A DNA stretch of 64,000 bases from Aquaspirillum sp. LM1 (lineage in GTDB: Bacteria > Pseudomonadota > Gammaproteobacteria > Burkholderiales > Aquaspirillaceae), in NCBI RefSeq assembly GCF_002002905.1, contig NZ_CP019509.1, positions 558,001-622,000 on the forward strand. Reading direction: 5' to 3'. How positions within the stretch are numbered: the stretch's first letter is position 1; every line of letters starts with the position of its first letter. The position numbers and the translations under genes are program-made. Shown here piece by piece: positions 19,331 through 27,640 of the stretch. The notes below the pieces were generated by a model. The model was not told where the DNA came from, did no database searches, and was given only the letters and a program-made list of their open reading frames with translations.

Positions 19331-20353
19331 ATGAAAAAACTGATCGCTCTGGCAGTTGCTGCCCTGCCGATGGCCGCCATGGCCGACGTGACCCTGTACG
19401 GCACCATCGAAGCCAGCATCGAAAACGGTAAGTCCCTGAGCTACAGCGGCGGTGCCGCCAAGTCGACCACCCGCATCGACGACACCGGCTCCCTGATCGG
19501 CTTCAAGGGCAGCGAAAACCTGGGCAACGGCCTGAAGGCTATCTGGCAAGTTGAGCAAGCCCTGTCGATCGACGGCACCAACGTCAACGGCAACAACACC
19601 TGGGCAACCCGCGACAGCTTCGTGGGCCTGACCGGCAACTTCGGTACCGTGCGTCTGGGTAAGCTGAGCTCCTACCTGAACTCCGACATGGAAAAGTATG
19701 ACGCGTGGATCTACGGCGCTGGCGTGAACGGTGCTACCGTGACCTCCGCCAACACCCTGGACACCCGTTACAACAACTCCATCCGTTACGACAGCCCGAG
19801 CCTGAACGGCTTCAAGGTGGCTGCTCAGTACGGCTTTGACGAAGCCCGCACCACTGTGAAGGGCAACCGCTCCAACAAGGCCGTGTGGAGCCTGGGCGCT
19901 GGCTACGAAAACGCTGGCTACTACGCTGACATCGGCTACGTGTCCTTCCAGGACACCGACGCTTCCGCTTCCAAGGACGGCAACTACTGGCGTCTGGAAG
20001 GTGGCTACAACGCCAACAACCTGCTGGTTGCCCTGGCCTACGGCCAATCCAAGCTGTACAAGGACAGTGCTGTGAACTCCACCAAGGCCAAGGAAGCCGC
20101 TCTGACCGTGGGTTACACCATGGGTGCCCTGACCCCGAAGTTCACCTACGCTCACGTGTGGGACACCAAGGTTAACGGCACCAAGGCTGACGACGGCATC
20201 AACCAGTACGTGATTGGTGTGGACTACGCCCTGTCCAAGCGCACCACCGCTTACACCTCCTTTGGCTACGTCAAGCACGACAACATCATCGTTGCCGGCA
20301 CCGACGAGCGCAAGGAACGCACCCTGGCCGTGGGCGTGCAACACAAGTTCTAA
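19331..20353 (+). CDS. Outer-membrane porin (Neisseriales/betaproteobacterial general porin family)
   Basis: Trimeric 16-strand outer-membrane channel. 340 residues: signal peptide MKKLIALAVAALPMAAMA (cleavage after A18), mature start DVTLYGTIEASIENG, the internal GLKAIWQVEQALSI strand typical of Gram-negative porin family 4, and a C-terminal strand ending in VGVQHKF with terminal Phe, the BAM recognition signal. RBS AAAAGGA upstream. Codon use is strongly biased to a few codons (AAC, GGC, CTG, TAC), as expected for a very abundant protein. Flanked by its own promoter and a strong terminator. Pore selectivity cannot be read. Confidence 0.95.
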   Translation: MKKLIALAVAALPMAAMADVTLYGTIEASIENGKSLSYSGGAAKSTTRIDDTGSLIGFKGSENLGNGLKAIWQVEQALSIDGTNVNGNNTWATRDSFVGLTGNFGTVRLGKLSSYLNSDMEKYDAWIYGAGVNGATVTSANTLDTRYNNSIRYDSPSLNGFKVAAQYGFDEARTTVKGNRSNKAVWSLGAGYENAGYYADIGYVSFQDTDASASKDGNYWRLEGGYNANNLLVALAYGQSKLYKDSAVNSTKAKEAALTVGYTMGALTPKFTYAHVWDTKVNGTKADDGINQYVIGVDYALSKRTTAYTSFGYVKHDNIIVAGTDERKERTLAVGVQHKF

Positions 20354-20377
20354 TTCAGGCGTGTCCTGATGTGAATG

Positions 20378-20405
20378 AAAAAAGACGACTTCGGTCGTCT
20401 TTTTT
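20378..20405. terminator. Bidirectional-looking terminator after porin
   Basis: Stem AAAGACGAC / GTCGTCTTT closed by a stable TTCG tetraloop, with flanking A and T runs. Confidence 0.9.
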
Positions 20406-20516
20406 CATGGTCTGGTGCAGTCAGGCCGGCCAGGCGTCGTGTTGCAGGATTTTCATCCACAACACGGCAGCGCGCTGGCATACTGTGCATCGTATCGTTT
20501 TTGTGAGCTGACTTTC

Positions 20517-21773
20517 TTGGACGACATTCCCTTATCCGGACTCATCGGCATTCTGATAGTCTTGTTACTGATCTCGGCGTTTTTCTCCATGTCGGAAACC
20601 GGCATGATGGCGGTCAACCGCTACCGGCTGAAAAACCGCGCCGCCCAGGGCCACACCGGTGCCCGGCTGGCGCAAAAGCTGCTGGAACAAACCGACAAGC
20701 TGCTTGGCGTGATTCTGCTGGGCAATAACTTTGTCAACTCCGCCTCGGCCTCACTGGCCACGGTGATCACCTTTCGCCTGTTCGGCCAGAACGAAGCCGC
20801 ACTGGGCCTGGCCACCGTCGCCGTCACCTTTGCCATCCTGATTGTTTCCGAAGCCACCCCCAAGGTGATTGCCGCCACCCGTCCCGATCAGGTGGCCGTG
20901 GTCGCCAGCTATCCGCTGACCGTGCTGCTCAAGGTGTGTTATCCGATCGTGTGGTTCGTCAATCTGTTCGTCAAGGGGGCGATTCGCCTGCTGCGGGTGC
21001 AGCCACAACCAGAAACCACGGTGTTGACGCCAGAAGAACTGCGCGTGCTGGTGCTGGAGTCTGGCCAGTTTATTGCCAAGAAACACCGCACCATGCTGCT
21101 CAACCTGTTTGAGCTGGAAAACTTCACCGTTGACGACGTGATGATTCCGCGCAAACAGCTGGAAATGATTGACCTGGACGCGCCGATTGAACAAATCCGC
21201 GAACAGCTGATGACCTGCCATCACACCCGCCTGCCGGTGTACCGCAGCGGCTACGACAATGTGGTGGGTTTTCTGCATGTGCGCAAAGTGCTGCACCTGG
21301 CCACCGAAGACATTACCGTCGAGCGCTTGCTCAGCATTCTGCGCCCGCCCTACTTTGTGCCTGCCGGCACCCCACTGTTCACCCAGTTGCAAAACTTTCA
21401 GGAAAACCAGCGGCGGATTGCCATCATTGTCGATGAATACGGCGAAATGATGGGCCTGACCACGCTGGAAGACATTCTGGAACAAGTGGTGGGGGAATTC
21501 ACCACCCATGCGCCAGGACAAAACCCACTGGCCCAGCGCCAGGACGACGGCAGTGTGCTGGTGGATGGCAGCATGAGCGTGCGCGATCTGGTCAAATTAA
21601 TGGAAGTCAATTTCGACCTGGACGGCCCGAAAACCGTCAATGGCCTGATTGTCGAGTATTTCCAGGACATTCCTGAGCCGGGCACCTGTTTCCGCCTGTC
21701 GGGCTGCGTGTTTGAAGTGCTGCAAACCCAGGAGCGCGGCGTCAAGCGTGTGCGCATCCTGCCGCCGCATTGA
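20517..21773 (+). CDS. HlyC/CorC-family membrane protein (DUF21-CBS pair-CorC_HlyC)
   Basis: Predicted Mg2+/Co2+ transport or homeostasis protein. N-terminal DUF21/CNNM membrane domain (about residues 1-150, starting LIGILIVLLLISAFFSMSETGMM, with the NRYRLKNRAAQGHTGARLAQKLL cytosolic turn), two CBS domains (about 175-310, including DDVMIPRKQLEMI and IVDEYGEMMGLTTLEDILEQVVGE split over the two repeats) and a C-terminal FAD-like CorC_HlyC domain ending VKRVRILPPH. The start is taken as TTG 20517 (LDDIPLSG), because the upstream frame from 20415 overlaps the terminator region and does not look like the family; this start is uncertain. Overlaps pilD by TGATG, so translationally coupled. Confidence 0.88.
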   Translation: MDDIPLSGLIGILIVLLLISAFFSMSETGMMAVNRYRLKNRAAQGHTGARLAQKLLEQTDKLLGVILLGNNFVNSASASLATVITFRLFGQNEAALGLATVAVTFAILIVSEATPKVIAATRPDQVAVVASYPLTVLLKVCYPIVWFVNLFVKGAIRLLRVQPQPETTVLTPEELRVLVLESGQFIAKKHRTMLLNLFELENFTVDDVMIPRKQLEMIDLDAPIEQIREQLMTCHHTRLPVYRSGYDNVVGFLHVRKVLHLATEDITVERLLSILRPPYFVPAGTPLFTQLQNFQENQRRIAIIVDEYGEMMGLTTLEDILEQVVGEFTTHAPGQNPLAQRQDDGSVLVDGSMSVRDLVKLMEVNFDLDGPKTVNGLIVEYFQDIPEPGTCFRLSGCVFEVLQTQERGVKRVRILPPH

Positions 21774-22582
21774 TGCCGGTGCCGCTGCCCGACAGCGTAT
21801 GGCTGTCCGCGCTGGCCCTGCTGGGCCTGGCGCTGGGCAGCTTTCTTTCCGTGCTGGTGGCGCGTGTGCCGCTGCTGCTGGCCGAAGATGCCCATCCCGG
21901 CCATGTCCGCCTGCTGGCCCGGCTGAGCTGGCCGCCTTCCCACTGCCCGCACTGCCAGCAGCGTCTGCGCCTGGCCGAACTGCTGCCGCTGCTCAGCTGG
22001 CTGCGCCAGCGTGGCCGCTGCCGGCATTGCCAGCAGCCAATTGCCTGGCGCTACCCGCTGCTGGAAGCGCTGATGGCGCTGCTCAGCGTGATGCTGGGCA
22101 GCCGCTATGGCCTGACGGCCACCTTTGCCGCCGCCCTGCTATGCTGCGCCACCCTGCTGGCGCTGGCGTGGATCGACGCCGAAACGTTCTGGCTGCCCGA
22201 CCTGCTCACCCTGCCCTTGCTGTGGGCGGGCCTGCTGTTTGCCAGCCTGGCCAGCCCGTGGCAGCTGACTGCGTCGGTATGGGGGGCCGCAGCAGGCTAT
22301 GCCGGCCTGGCCGGGCTGAATGCCGGCTACCGTGCCTGGCGTGGCCAGCCTGGCCTGGGGGGCGGCGACGCCAAGCTGCTGGCGGCGCTGGGGGCCTGGC
22401 ATGGTGGGCTGGCGCTGCCCTGGCTGCTTACCCTGGCCGCACTGGGTGGGCTGATCTGGGCGGTGTGTACGGGGCCACTGCGCGCCCGGCGGGCGCTGGC
22501 GTTTGGCCCGTTTCTGGCCATGGCCGGCATTGCCTTGTGGCTCTGGCCTTTGCCGCTGTGGCTGGCATGGATGGAATATTAA
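21773..22582 (+). CDS. pilD: Type IV prepilin peptidase / N-methyltransferase
   Basis: Inner-membrane aspartyl protease that cleaves prepilin leaders and N-methylates the new terminus. 269 residues, about eight hydrophobic helices. The cytosolic Zn-binding Cys pairs CPHC (58, 61) and CRHC (83, 86) of the methyltransferase domain are present, as are both catalytic Asp residues: AWIDAETFWLPD (D135) and GLGGGDAK (D199). Starts inside the stop of the preceding corC-like gene (TGATG). In Neisseria pilD is followed by coaE; the same order here supports Neisseriales ancestry. pilF and pilG are not in the window. Confidence 0.95.
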   Translation: MPVPLPDSVWLSALALLGLALGSFLSVLVARVPLLLAEDAHPGHVRLLARLSWPPSHCPHCQQRLRLAELLPLLSWLRQRGRCRHCQQPIAWRYPLLEALMALLSVMLGSRYGLTATFAAALLCCATLLALAWIDAETFWLPDLLTLPLLWAGLLFASLASPWQLTASVWGAAAGYAGLAGLNAGYRAWRGQPGLGGGDAKLLAALGAWHGGLALPWLLTLAALGGLIWAVCTGPLRARRALAFGPFLAMAGIALWLWPLPLWLAWMEY

Positions 22583-22622
22583 GAGCCGCTCACCAAACGC
22601 AGCGTAGCGATTCTGGCCAGGC

Positions 22623-22658
22623 GCACGACCGTAGGGAAGCCGTACGGTAAGGTCGTGC
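22623..22658. repeat. Nested inverted repeat between pilD and coaE
   Basis: Outer arms GCACGACC / GGTCGTGC enclose an inner CCGTA..TACGG arm pair, giving a long hairpin without a T tract. It may be an RNA-processing or decay signal in the pilD-coaE transcript, or a REP-type remnant. Confidence 0.45.
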
Positions 22659-22705
22659 CGCCACGCCAGGAGGGTTTTGCGAGCTGCCTTATAAGGAGAT
22701 TTGAC

Positions 22706-23353
22706 ATGATTGACAGCCCACAAGGCCCGCGCTGGGTGCTGGCGCTGACTGGCGGTATTGGCAGCGGCAAAAGCGCGGTGGCGCAACGGCTGGGCGAACT
22801 GGGGGCCGGGGTGGTGGATACCGACCTGATTGCCCATGCGCTGACTGCGCCGGGCGGTGCCGCCATGCCGGCACTGATGGCGGCATTTGGCCCAGAATGC
22901 GCCCAGGCCGACGGCGCGATGGATCGGGCGGCGATGCGCGCCCGGGTGTTTGCCGACCCGGCGGCGCGCCAGCAGCTGGAGGCGATCCTGCATCCGCTGA
23001 TCCGCCAGCACACCGAGCGGGCGTTGGCGGATTGCCCCGGCGAGTATCTGGTGCTGGTGGTGCCATTGCTGGTGGAAACCGGCAGCTATCTGGCCCTGGC
23101 TGACCGTGTGCTGGTGGTGGACTGCCCGGAAGAGATGCAAAAACAGCGGGTGCGTGCGCGCAACGGACTGGCCGATAGCCAGATCGACGCCATCCTGGCC
23201 AGCCAGGCCAGCCGGGCGCAACGGCTGGCGCACGCCGATGACGTAATTGACAATTCAGACAGTTTTGCGCAGCTTGGGCTTCAAGTGGATGCAAAACACG
23301 GCTATTATCTCGCACTGGCGCGCCTGGCGTGCGCCAACCGGGTTGCCGATTAA
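22706..23353 (+). CDS. coaE: Dephospho-CoA kinase
   Basis: Final step of coenzyme A synthesis (ATP-dependent 3'-phosphorylation of dephospho-CoA). 215 residues, normal length: P-loop LTGGIGSGKSAV (about 14-25), VVDTDLIAH acceptor-binding segment, LHPLIRQH motif, VPLLVETG, and a lid segment QKQRVRARNGL. AAGGAG stands 7-8 nt before the ATG at 22706; the longer frame from 22655 is not supported. Located between pilD and zapD, a conserved gene order in this group. Confidence 0.96.
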   Translation: MIDSPQGPRWVLALTGGIGSGKSAVAQRLGELGAGVVDTDLIAHALTAPGGAAMPALMAAFGPECAQADGAMDRAAMRARVFADPAARQQLEAILHPLIRQHTERALADCPGEYLVLVVPLLVETGSYLALADRVLVVDCPEEMQKQRVRARNGLADSQIDAILASQASRAQRLAHADDVIDNSDSFAQLGLQVDAKHGYYLALARLACANRVAD

Positions 23354-23377
23354 TTTTCATACTCCTGCCGTGGCCTT

Positions 23378-24136
23378 GTGATCAGCTTTGAATTTCCTAT
23401 TGTCGAACGTGTGCGGATCCTGCTCAGGCTGGAAGAACTGTTTCGCCGGCTGACGCATTTTTCCAGCGCCGACGGCGCTGACGAGCACCATGTTGCCCTG
23501 CAAACCCTGTTTGACATGGCCGAGCTGGGCGCGCGTGGTGACTTGAAATCCGAACTGATTCAAGACCTTGAACGCCAGCGCTATGCGCTGGAGGCGCTGC
23601 GCGATAATCCGGCCATTGCCGAAGGCGCGCTGGAAGCGGTGCTGGGTGAAATCGAATCGGCCATGACCCGCCAGCTGGAGTTCACCGGCAAGTTTGGCCA
23701 CGAACTGCGCGACAACGAGTGGCTGATGAACATCAAGCAGCGCACCGCCATTGCCGGCGGGGCCTGTCAGTTTGACCTGCCGTCGTATTATTTCTGGCAA
23801 AAACAATCCGCCGAGGTCCGCCGTGCCGACCTGCAACGCTGGTCTGCGCCATTGCTGGCCACCCGCGATGCGGTGGGCGTGCTGCTCAAATTGCTGCGCG
23901 ACAGCGGCAAAAGCAACACTTTTACCGCCCGCCACGGCGCGTTTCAGCAAATGTCCGGTGGCAAGGTGGTGCACCTGATTCGCATCACCCTGGATGCCAG
24001 CCTGGGGCTGGTGCCGGAAGTATCCGCCAATAAATATGCGGTGAATGTGCGCTTTATCGAGCCTACCACCCACTCGGCCCGCTCCCGTGCTGCCACGGCG
24101 GATATTCCGTTTACCCTGGCTTTTTGCAAACTATGA
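23378..24136 (+). CDS. zapD: Cell division protein ZapD (DUF1342/YacF)
   Basis: FtsZ-binding protein that bundles FtsZ filaments at mid-cell. 252 residues, full length, starting with GTG at 23378 ([25 protein letters not shown]). The helical N-domain and a beta-rich C-domain ([24 protein letters not shown]) match ZapD. It follows coaE by 24 bp and overlaps yacG by 4 bp (ATGA), so coaE-zapD-yacG is one transcript. Confidence 0.93.
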   Translation: MISFEFPIVERVRILLRLEELFRRLTHFSSADGADEHHVALQTLFDMAELGARGDLKSELIQDLERQRYALEALRDNPAIAEGALEAVLGEIESAMTRQLEFTGKFGHELRDNEWLMNIKQRTAIAGGACQFDLPSYYFWQKQSAEVRRADLQRWSAPLLATRDAVGVLLKLLRDSGKSNTFTARHGAFQQMSGGKVVHLIRITLDASLGLVPEVSANKYAVNVRFIEPTTHSARSRAATADIPFTLAFCKL

Positions 24137-24336
24137 GCGACGCCCCTGATGTGCGCCCACCGCCGGTGGTGCCCTGCCCGCAATGCCGCCGCCCGGTCAC
24201 ATGGACCACGGCCAACCCGTTCCGGCCATTTTGCAGCGAACGCTGCAAGCTGATTGACCTGGGGCAGTGGGCCAATGAAGGCTACCGGATTCCCACCCCA
24301 CATGGGCCGGATGGCAGCGAGCCCGACCCCCAGTAG
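24133..24336 (+). CDS. yacG: DNA gyrase inhibitor YacG (zinc-ribbon)
   Basis: Small Zn-binding protein that inhibits gyrase by binding GyrB. 67 residues with the four zinc cysteines in CPQC (N-terminal knuckle) and FCSERCK (C-terminal knuckle) and the conserved [15 protein letters not shown]. Translation starts within the zapD stop (ATGA). Normal family length (about 60-70). Confidence 0.93.
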   Translation: MSDAPDVRPPPVVPCPQCRRPVTWTTANPFRPFCSERCKLIDLGQWANEGYRIPTPHGPDGSEPDPQ

Positions 24337-24403
24337 CGCCCCCACCTGGCCAGCGTGCTTTCCCTGTTCCAATACCCATCGGCCTGATCCCGTGCGTGGC
24401 AAC

Positions 24404-24562
24404 CCCCGTCCTTCAGGGCGGGGAAGGATAGCGTGGATTGCGCAGCAATCCTGTTTTTGGGTTTAGTGCGGCGTTTTTAGCTCACAGCAGTAGGAATCCC
24501 CGTCTTTCCGGTCTTTAAAGACTGGCGAGCGTAAGCGAGAGGGCGTGGAGGATGTCAACTTT
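24404..24562 (+). repeat. IS200/IS605-derived non-coding element (PATE-like)
   Basis: A hairpin CCCCGTCCTTCAGGGCGGGG (24404-24424) and, about 75 bp on, a right-end-like block: GGAATCCCCGTCTTTCCGG, then CTTTAAAG-centred palindrome and GACTGGCGAGCGTAAGCGAG followed by AGGATGTCAA. The second block is nearly identical to 53982-54031. No transposase coding remains. The rest of the 24337-24676 gap has no gene; the only other signals are a small hairpin (GGATTGC-GCA-GCAATCC) near 24433 and the RBS of the next gene. Confidence 0.7.
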
Positions 24563-24676
24563 GCCAGAATCCTGAGCCTCAGCAACGCCCGAACGCCTGC
24601 ATTTTTTTTCATTGGGCAAGGTGATATTACGCCTTGACTGCCAGCAGGCCAGCATCGCTGAGCGGAGGAAACCATC

Positions 24677-25408
24677 ATGCTGAAAATCAAATTTGGCAGC
24701 GTATTTGACGACAAGTGCGACTTGCTGATCCTGCCGTGCAATGACCAAGGCGGCGTAACCGGATGGGTGCGGCACGAAATCGAGCAACACCACTTGCCCT
24801 TCTGGAAGCAAAAAATACCGCACGGCGAGGTGTTCTTCTCGACGGTGCAAACCCTGTATGAAAAAGCCGACTGTGTGGGCTATGCCGCTTCGGTGAGCGT
24901 GGCCACCGGTTGCGCCAGTCTCGAGGCCATCACCCGCATCACCCAGCGCATTGGGCGCTTTCGCCGCGACAACGACTGCTCCCAAGTGAATCTGCCCTTG
25001 CTGGGCGTGGATGCCCGGCTGGACCATTTTCATCTGAAGCCTGGCATGGATGTACCACAATGGATGACCAACGAACTGATCAAGGCGCGCAGGGTGCTGC
25101 TGGTGTGCGATGTCCATTACGCGGAAAAAGCCGACATGCGCAAGGCTGGTGTGGGCTGGGAAACCATGATCATTCAGGGCGACATGCTGGTGCAGGGCGA
25201 ACAGAACAGCAAGTACATCGTGATTTCCGTGGGGGACTTTGAACAAAACACGCCTATTTATATGAAGTCGCGACTGGCCATGCCGCAAGAACAGGTGGAC
25301 GCCGACATCACCGGCTTGCTGGAGCTGATTTTTGAAGTAGAAACCGCGCCAGCGCTGGGTCCGGTGCCGACGTGGGTGCAACAAAGACGTTCAGCCAGCC
25401 AGACCTGA
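24677..25408 (+). CDS. Macro-domain / TIR-domain fusion protein, probable defence-related
   Basis: No full-length family recognised for these 243 residues. Residues 1-110 resemble a macro domain (ADP-ribose-type ligand fold): CDLLILPCNDQGGVTGWV, IPHGEVFF, VGYAASVSVATG, VNLPLLG. Residues 111-202 match the C-terminal two thirds of bacterial TIR NADases: VDARLDHFHLKPGMDVPQWM, RVLLVCDVHYAEKAD, AGVGWE (E162 at the expected catalytic Glu) and NTPIYMKSRL. The first strand and helix of TIR (FISYSHD-type) and the macro C-terminal part are missing, as if two adjacent genes were joined in frame by a deletion. Strong RBS GGAGGAAA. Tail-to-tail with ptuAB in an IS-bounded island. Macro and TIR proteins pair in Thoeris-type defence; whether this fusion is active is unknown. 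Confidence 0.7.
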   Translation: MLKIKFGSVFDDKCDLLILPCNDQGGVTGWVRHEIEQHHLPFWKQKIPHGEVFFSTVQTLYEKADCVGYAASVSVATGCASLEAITRITQRIGRFRRDNDCSQVNLPLLGVDARLDHFHLKPGMDVPQWMTNELIKARRVLLVCDVHYAEKADMRKAGVGWETMIIQGDMLVQGEQNSKYIVISVGDFEQNTPIYMKSRLAMPQEQVDADITGLLELIFEVETAPALGPVPTWVQQRRSASQT

Positions 25409-25574
25409 TAACAACTGCACGACGCCCGATCCCGCGCTCAACACGCAAACCCACACTGGCTGCAGCCATGCACGGCTTCTTCATGGCGGCGTTTTTTGAA
25501 CAATGTGCACAGGATGAAGCGGCCCACCTGACCGCCATTTTGGGCGTCGCCCCAATCAGAAACCCGCTCGGTGT

Positions 25575-26168
25575 CTACAACAACACCGTGGCCAGAATGT
25601 GGCGATAGGGCGCTGTTTGCAAAAACAACAGCATATCCTGCGGCTGTGCTTGCCCGATGGCCAGTACACTGGCTAACCATCGTTTGCGCTCGTCCACCAG
25701 ATTGGCGTCTTTGTTCAAGCCCAGCATATCGCGTGTTTGCACCACAGCATGACGACGCTGCCTGCTCAGCCCGGCTATCGGCATGATGGTTCCATCGGTG
25801 GACAGCATCCACTCCGCATTGCAGCCTGGCTGTGGCTCAATCGGCAGCAGGCCGGATTTTTTCTGTTGTCCGCAGGTTTTTGGATTGATGCAGCTGTGGG
25901 CGTAATTGACGTAGCTAAAGCACAGGTGCGGATGGCCGTGCGGGCCGTCCTTGGGCTTGATGTGGTCTATTTGGCCTTCGTTTGGCCCCAGGGGTTTTTC
26001 GCAGTAGACGCACAAGCCGCCCTGATCGGCATTCAGATCAGCCTTGACTTGCCGCTTGACCGGCTGAAATGCCACGCTGGAAAAATCCGCTGGGGTTAAC
26101 TGCGGATTGGCCGCCACAAATTCGCTGAGCAGTTCAGTGGGCGTGGCCCGATGCTGTAATTCGATCAT
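25575..26168 (-). CDS. ptuB: HNH endonuclease, PtuB-like (Septu/retron-associated family)
   Basis: 197 residues. Zn-knuckle and HNH core: CVYC (C53, C56), QIDHIKPK (D68, H69), SYVN (N88), SC and TCGQQKK (C93, C99, K103) and LLPIEPQ, the arrangement of the TIGR02646/PtuB HNH family. The ATG overlaps the ptuA stop by 4 bp (ATGA), so the pair is translationally coupled. Known role: with the PtuA ATPase it cleaves DNA or RNA during phage infection (Septu; also the effector pair of some retrons, but no reverse transcriptase is present here). Active residues look intact. The 166 bp to the macro-TIR stop are non-coding as far as can be seen. Confidence 0.82.
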   Translation of the reverse strand: MIELQHRATPTELLSEFVAANPQLTPADFSSVAFQPVKRQVKADLNADQGGLCVYCEKPLGPNEGQIDHIKPKDGPHGHPHLCFSYVNYAHSCINPKTCGQQKKSGLLPIEPQPGCNAEWMLSTDGTIMPIAGLSRQRRHAVVQTRDMLGLNKDANLVDERKRWLASVLAIGQAQPQDMLLFLQTAPYRHILATVLL

Positions 26169-27544
26169 GTGGATTTGCCTTCCATCGCCCGCCGGCTTGC
26201 CAGAAAGCGCCAGGTGGCCAAATCGCTGTCATGAAACTGATAGCCAGCGGCATCCAGTTTGCTGCGCAATGCACGGGCCTCATCACTGTGTTCCTGATTG
26301 GCGCGCACCAGCAACTCAAATTGATGGATATCGTCCTGAATCGGTAACGGCGGCGCTTGATGTACGCCCATCACTTTGGCCAGCGCCGCGCCTGACTCAT
26401 GCGCCAGCGGGCTGAAATCCGGCATGCGCGCCATGCCACCGGCGGGGGTGAGCGCAATCTCCCGGATATTGTCGCGCGGCAGCGTGCTCAGCACCTGTGG
26501 GCTGTGGGTGGTGACAATAAACTGGATATTGGGAAAAGCCCGCCGCAATGACGATACAATGGTTTGCTGCCAGCTGGGGTGCAAAAACATGTCCACTTCG
26601 TCAATCAGCGCAATGCCAGGCGTTTGACGGGCGGCTTCTGCGCCCAGATGCGGATTAAGCTTATAGGTGCGAAACGCCAAATCCGCCACCATGGCAATGG
26701 CGTTTCTGGTGCCGTCGCTGAGCATTTCCACCGGCATGGTGCCAAATTGAGGATGATCCATCACCAACTGCTGATTTTGGCTTGCCCGGTATTGCAAACC
26801 ATGCCAGCCAGTGGCTTCCTGCACCAGCGCATCCACTGCGGTCGTCACCACCGCAATCACTCCGGCAAAGCGTTGCCCGGTTTCGCTCAGCGGCTGCTTG
26901 CGCTCCAGCGCCAGAATCTGCTCTTCGCGATAACTGCGAAACACCCAGCCGTACCAAGCACAAAACGCCTTGAAGCTGGATACATAAGTCAAACACCCTC
27001 GATAGCCCGACGTGCGTGAATATTCGCTATTTTCCAGCGTCACCTCTTTGGCTGCCGAAGTAAAACGCCCTTCAAACCATAACCGCGATGTCCCCAGATA
27101 ACTCACCAGCGGCAAAATCACCGCCTCGCCCGCGCGCACCTGCCGCTCCAGCTGGCTGGCAAATGTCTTGAGCTGCTTGGCGGCGGCATTCTCCTGCGCA
27201 TTGGAACGGGGCTTCACCCGCTCGCGGGTTTGCGTCCACACCCGCTCGCCCATCCCATCGTCCCACACGCCCTGCGCGCTGATCCGCGCCGGCAACTGCG
27301 GCTCCATCCCACCATCAGGGCGAGGTGCCAAGCGCACATCGGCAATTTCCAGCGTAGCGCCGCCCCCTGCCCCCGCGCCCAGATCAAAGCCTTTGACATA
27401 AGACCACAGCGCCACGCGGGCAGCATCCAGCACCGTGGTTTTACCGCTGCCATTGGGCGCGATCAACACGGTGAACTCGGGGTGAAAATCCACCGCCAAG
27501 TGCTCAAAGCAGCGGAAGTTTTCTAGGGTGAGGGAGGTGAGGTG
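26165..27544 (-). CDS. ptuA: AAA ATPase, PtuA-like (Septu defence)
   Basis: 459 residues of ABC/SMC-type AAA_21 ATPase. N-terminal LTLENFRCFEHLAVDF, Walker A APNGSGKTT (K36), a long insertion (about 60-270), ABC-type signature EMLSDGTRNA, Walker B GIALIDEVDMFLHPSWQ and H-loop VTTHSPQVLS. No TOPRIM follows, so it is not an OLD nuclease by itself; the nuclease is the coupled HNH protein. An upstream in-frame TTG at 27574 would add ten residues; the ATG at 27544 is preferred, with only a weak RBS. Two-gene layout ptuA-ptuB is the Septu arrangement. Base composition is near the genome average, unlike the AT-rich genes upstream. Confidence 0.82.
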   Translation of the reverse strand, partial: HLTSLTLENFRCFEHLAVDFHPEFTVLIAPNGSGKTTVLDAARVALWSYVKGFDLGAGAGGGATLEIADVRLAPRPDGGMEPQLPARISAQGVWDDGMGERVWTQTRERVKPRSNAQENAAAKQLKTFASQLERQVRAGEAVILPLVSYLGTSRLWFEGRFTSAAKEVTLENSEYSRTSGYRGCLTYVSSFKAFCAWYGWVFRSYREEQILALERKQPLSETGQRFAGVIAVVTTAVDALVQEATGWHGLQYRASQNQQLVMDHPQFGTMPVEMLSDGTRNAIAMVADLAFRTYKLNPHLGAEAARQTPGIALIDEVDMFLHPSWQQTIVSSLRRAFPNIQFIVTTHSPQVLSTLPRDNIREIALTPAGGMARMPDFSPLAHESGAALAKVMGVHQAPPLPIQDDIHQFELLVRANQEHSDEARALRSKLDAAGYQFHDSDLATWRFLASRRAMEGKST

Positions 27545-27640
27545 CATAAGGTTTTTAAGGGAAAGTCGAATCAAGATTTTATCTATTTTTATTTTTTGGT
27601 ATTTATCTTGATGTTGTGGTTTAACGGGTTAAGATGCAGC

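Noticed and set aside
24677-25408. Complete Thoeris system
   Set aside because: Only one chimeric protein is present; neither a full TIR ThsB nor a full macro/SIR2 ThsA is encoded in the window.
25372-25608. 78-residue frame overlapping the macro-TIR 3' end
   Set aside because: It starts inside the preceding gene, has no RBS, overlaps the ptuB 3' end, and its sequence matches nothing recognised.
25575-27544. Retron with PtuA/PtuB effectors
   Set aside because: No reverse-transcriptase frame or msr/msd-like RNA lies near; the two-gene Septu reading is sufficient.
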